64,000 bases of DNA from Cyrtodaria siliqua (Eukaryota; Mollusca; Bivalvia; Adapedonta; Hiatellidae). Where the stretch lies: NCBI GenBank assembly GCA_037043455.1, contig JAWPHD010000130.1:514501-578500 (forward strand), in the 5' to 3' direction. The position numbers were made by a program, and so were the translations under genes. The notes under the pieces are model-generated. The model saw only the letters and a program-made list of their open reading frames with translations. It searched no databases and was not told the origin of the DNA. Below are positions 62,264 to 64,000 of the stretch, in pieces. The number at the start of each line of letters is the position of its first letter. The stretch's first letter is position 1.

Positions 62264-64000
62264 GTAAGCACACATAGTGATGTAGCTAGTGCGTGGTAAT
62301 TTGGCTAGGGACCCGCCTGTTTCGCCAGAAAGGTAAGTACACTAGTGGTGAAGCTGGTGAAGGTAAGTACACACAGTGAAGAAGCTAGTTAAGGTAAGTA
62401 CACACAGTGTTGTCATCAAGGTAAGTACACAGAGTGATCTAGCTAGTGTCGTCATAAAGGTAAGTACTCACAGTGGTGAAGGTGATAGTCATACAGGTAG
62501 GTACACACAGTGATGAAGCTAGTGTCGTCATACAAGTAAGTACACACAGTGATGTGGCTAGTAGTCATAAAGGTAAGTAAACACAGTGATGAAGCTAGTA
62601 GTTATAAAGGTAAGTAGACACAGTGAAGAAGCTAGTAGTCATAAAAGGTAAGTATACACAGTGATGAGGTTAATATTCATAAAGGTAAGTATACACAGTG
62701 ATGAGGTTAATAGTCATAAAGGTAAGTACACACAGTGATGATGCTAGTAGTCATAAAGGTAAGTATACACAGTGATGTGGCTAGTAGTCATAAAGGTAAG
62801 TATACACAGTGATGAATCTAGTGTCGTCATACAGGTAAGTACTCACAGTGGTGAAGGTGATAGTCATACAGGTAGGTACACACAGTGATGAAGCTAGTGT
62901 CGTCATACAAGTAAGTACACACAGTGATGTGGCTAGTAGTCATAAAGGTAAGTATACACAGTGATGAAGCTAGTAGTTATAAAGGTAAGTACACACAGTG
63001 ATGAAGCTAGTAGTCATAAAGGTAAGTATACACAGTGATGAGGTTAATATTCATAAAGGTAAGTATACACAGTGATGAGGTTAATAGTCATCAAGGTAAG
63101 TACACAGAGTGATCTAGCTAGTGTCGTCATAAAGGTAAGTACTCACAGTGGTGAAGGTGATAGTCATACAGGTAGGTACACACAGTGATGAAGCTAGTGT
63201 CGTCATACAAGTAAGTACACACAGTGATGTGGCTAGTAGTCATAAAGGTAAGTATACACAGTGATGAAGCTAGTAGTTATAAAGGTAATTACACACAGTG
63301 ATGAAGCTAGTAGTCATAAAGGTAAGTATACACAGTGATGAGGTTAATATTCATAAAGGTAAGTATACACAGTGATGAGGTTAATAGTCATAAAGGTAAG
63401 TACACACAGTGATGATGCTAGTAGTCATAAAGGTAAGTATACACAGGGATGTGGCTAGTAGTCATAAAGGTAAGTATACACAGTGATGAATCTAGTGTCG
63501 TCATACAGGTAAGTACACACAGTGATGTGGCTAGTAGTCATAAAGTTAAGTACACAGTGATGAATATAGTAGTCATAAATGTAAGTACACACAGTGATGT
63601 GGCTAGTAGTCATAAAGTTAAGTACACACAGTGATGAAGCTAGTAGTCATAAAGTATACACAGTGATGAAGCTAGTGTCGTCATACAGGTAAGTACACAC
63701 CGTGATGAAGTTAGTAGTCATAAAGGTAAGTACACACAGTGATGTGGCTAGTAGTCATAACGGTAGGTACACACAGTGATGAAGCTAGTAGTCATACAGG
63801 TAAGTATACACAGTGATGTGGCTAGTAGTCATAAAGGTAACTATACACAATGATGAAGCAAGTAGTCATAAAGGTAAGTTACATAGTCATGTGGCTAGTG
63901 CGTGGTAATTTGGTTAGGCATCCGCGTGTGTCGTCATCAAGGTAAGTATACACAGTCATGTGGCTAGTGCGTGGTAATTTGGCTAGGTATCCAACTGTGT
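62264..64000 (+). repeat. 37-bp minisatellite derived from the exon 20 / intron 20 junction, about 45 units, continuing past the window
   Basis: The unit is AGTAGTCATAAAG (identical to the last 13 nt of exon 20) followed by GTAAGTACACACAGTGATGA and AGCT. Most units therefore carry an intact AAG/GTAAGT splice donor. A block with GTACTCACAGTGGTGAAGGT recurs at about 62463, 62838 and 63138. The longer motif GTGCGTGGTAATTTGGCTAG appears at both ends (62287; 63897 and 63967). Confidence 0.95.

Overview
The window looks like part of a mollusc genome, most probably a marine bivalve. It is AT-rich, has large introns with GT-AG boundaries, and carries non-LTR retrotransposon remnants, tRNA-derived SINEs, many foldback (MITE-like) elements, and pearl-like elements with tandemly repeated cores of a kind familiar from bivalve genomes. 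Nothing prokaryotic is present. The organism call is an inference from repeat content and gene structure.

One host gene occupies almost the whole window on the + strand: an ADAMTS-family secreted metalloprotease. I traced 20 coding exons from the initiator ATG and signal peptide (1671) to the spacer domain (62263). Reading phase agrees at every junction (2409 nt, 803 codons, no stop). The order is signal peptide, propeptide, furin site RTKR, reprolysin-type catalytic domain with HELGH...HD, disintegrin-like domain, TSP1 repeat, cysteine-rich domain and spacer. The 3' end lies beyond the window. Only about 4% of the window is host coding sequence.

Layout: 1-655 is the end of a tandem-core repeat element. 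1671 is exon 1. Intron 1 (15.5 kb) holds a hAT-like foldback element, a dead LINE fragment, a 79-bp satellite with a higher-order period near 1.58 kb, and a second retroelement remnant. Exons 2-5 span 17-31.6 kb, with a roughly 99-copy 34-bp minisatellite in intron 2. Exons 6-11, encoding the catalytic domain, span 34.9-41.9 kb among SINEs and foldbacks. Intron 11 carries a 2.7-kb tandem-core element. Intron 12 carries an antisense LINE ORF of 367 aa. Exons 13-20 span 50.9-62.3 kb, with 54-, 39- and 48-bp minisatellites between them. The final 1.7 kb is an array that copies the end of exon 20 together with its splice donor.

The most unusual observations are that splice-donor array, a GC-AG intron inside the TSP1 repeat, a 38-nt micro-exon required by phase, and loss of cysteines in even numbers from both the catalytic and disintegrin-like domains.
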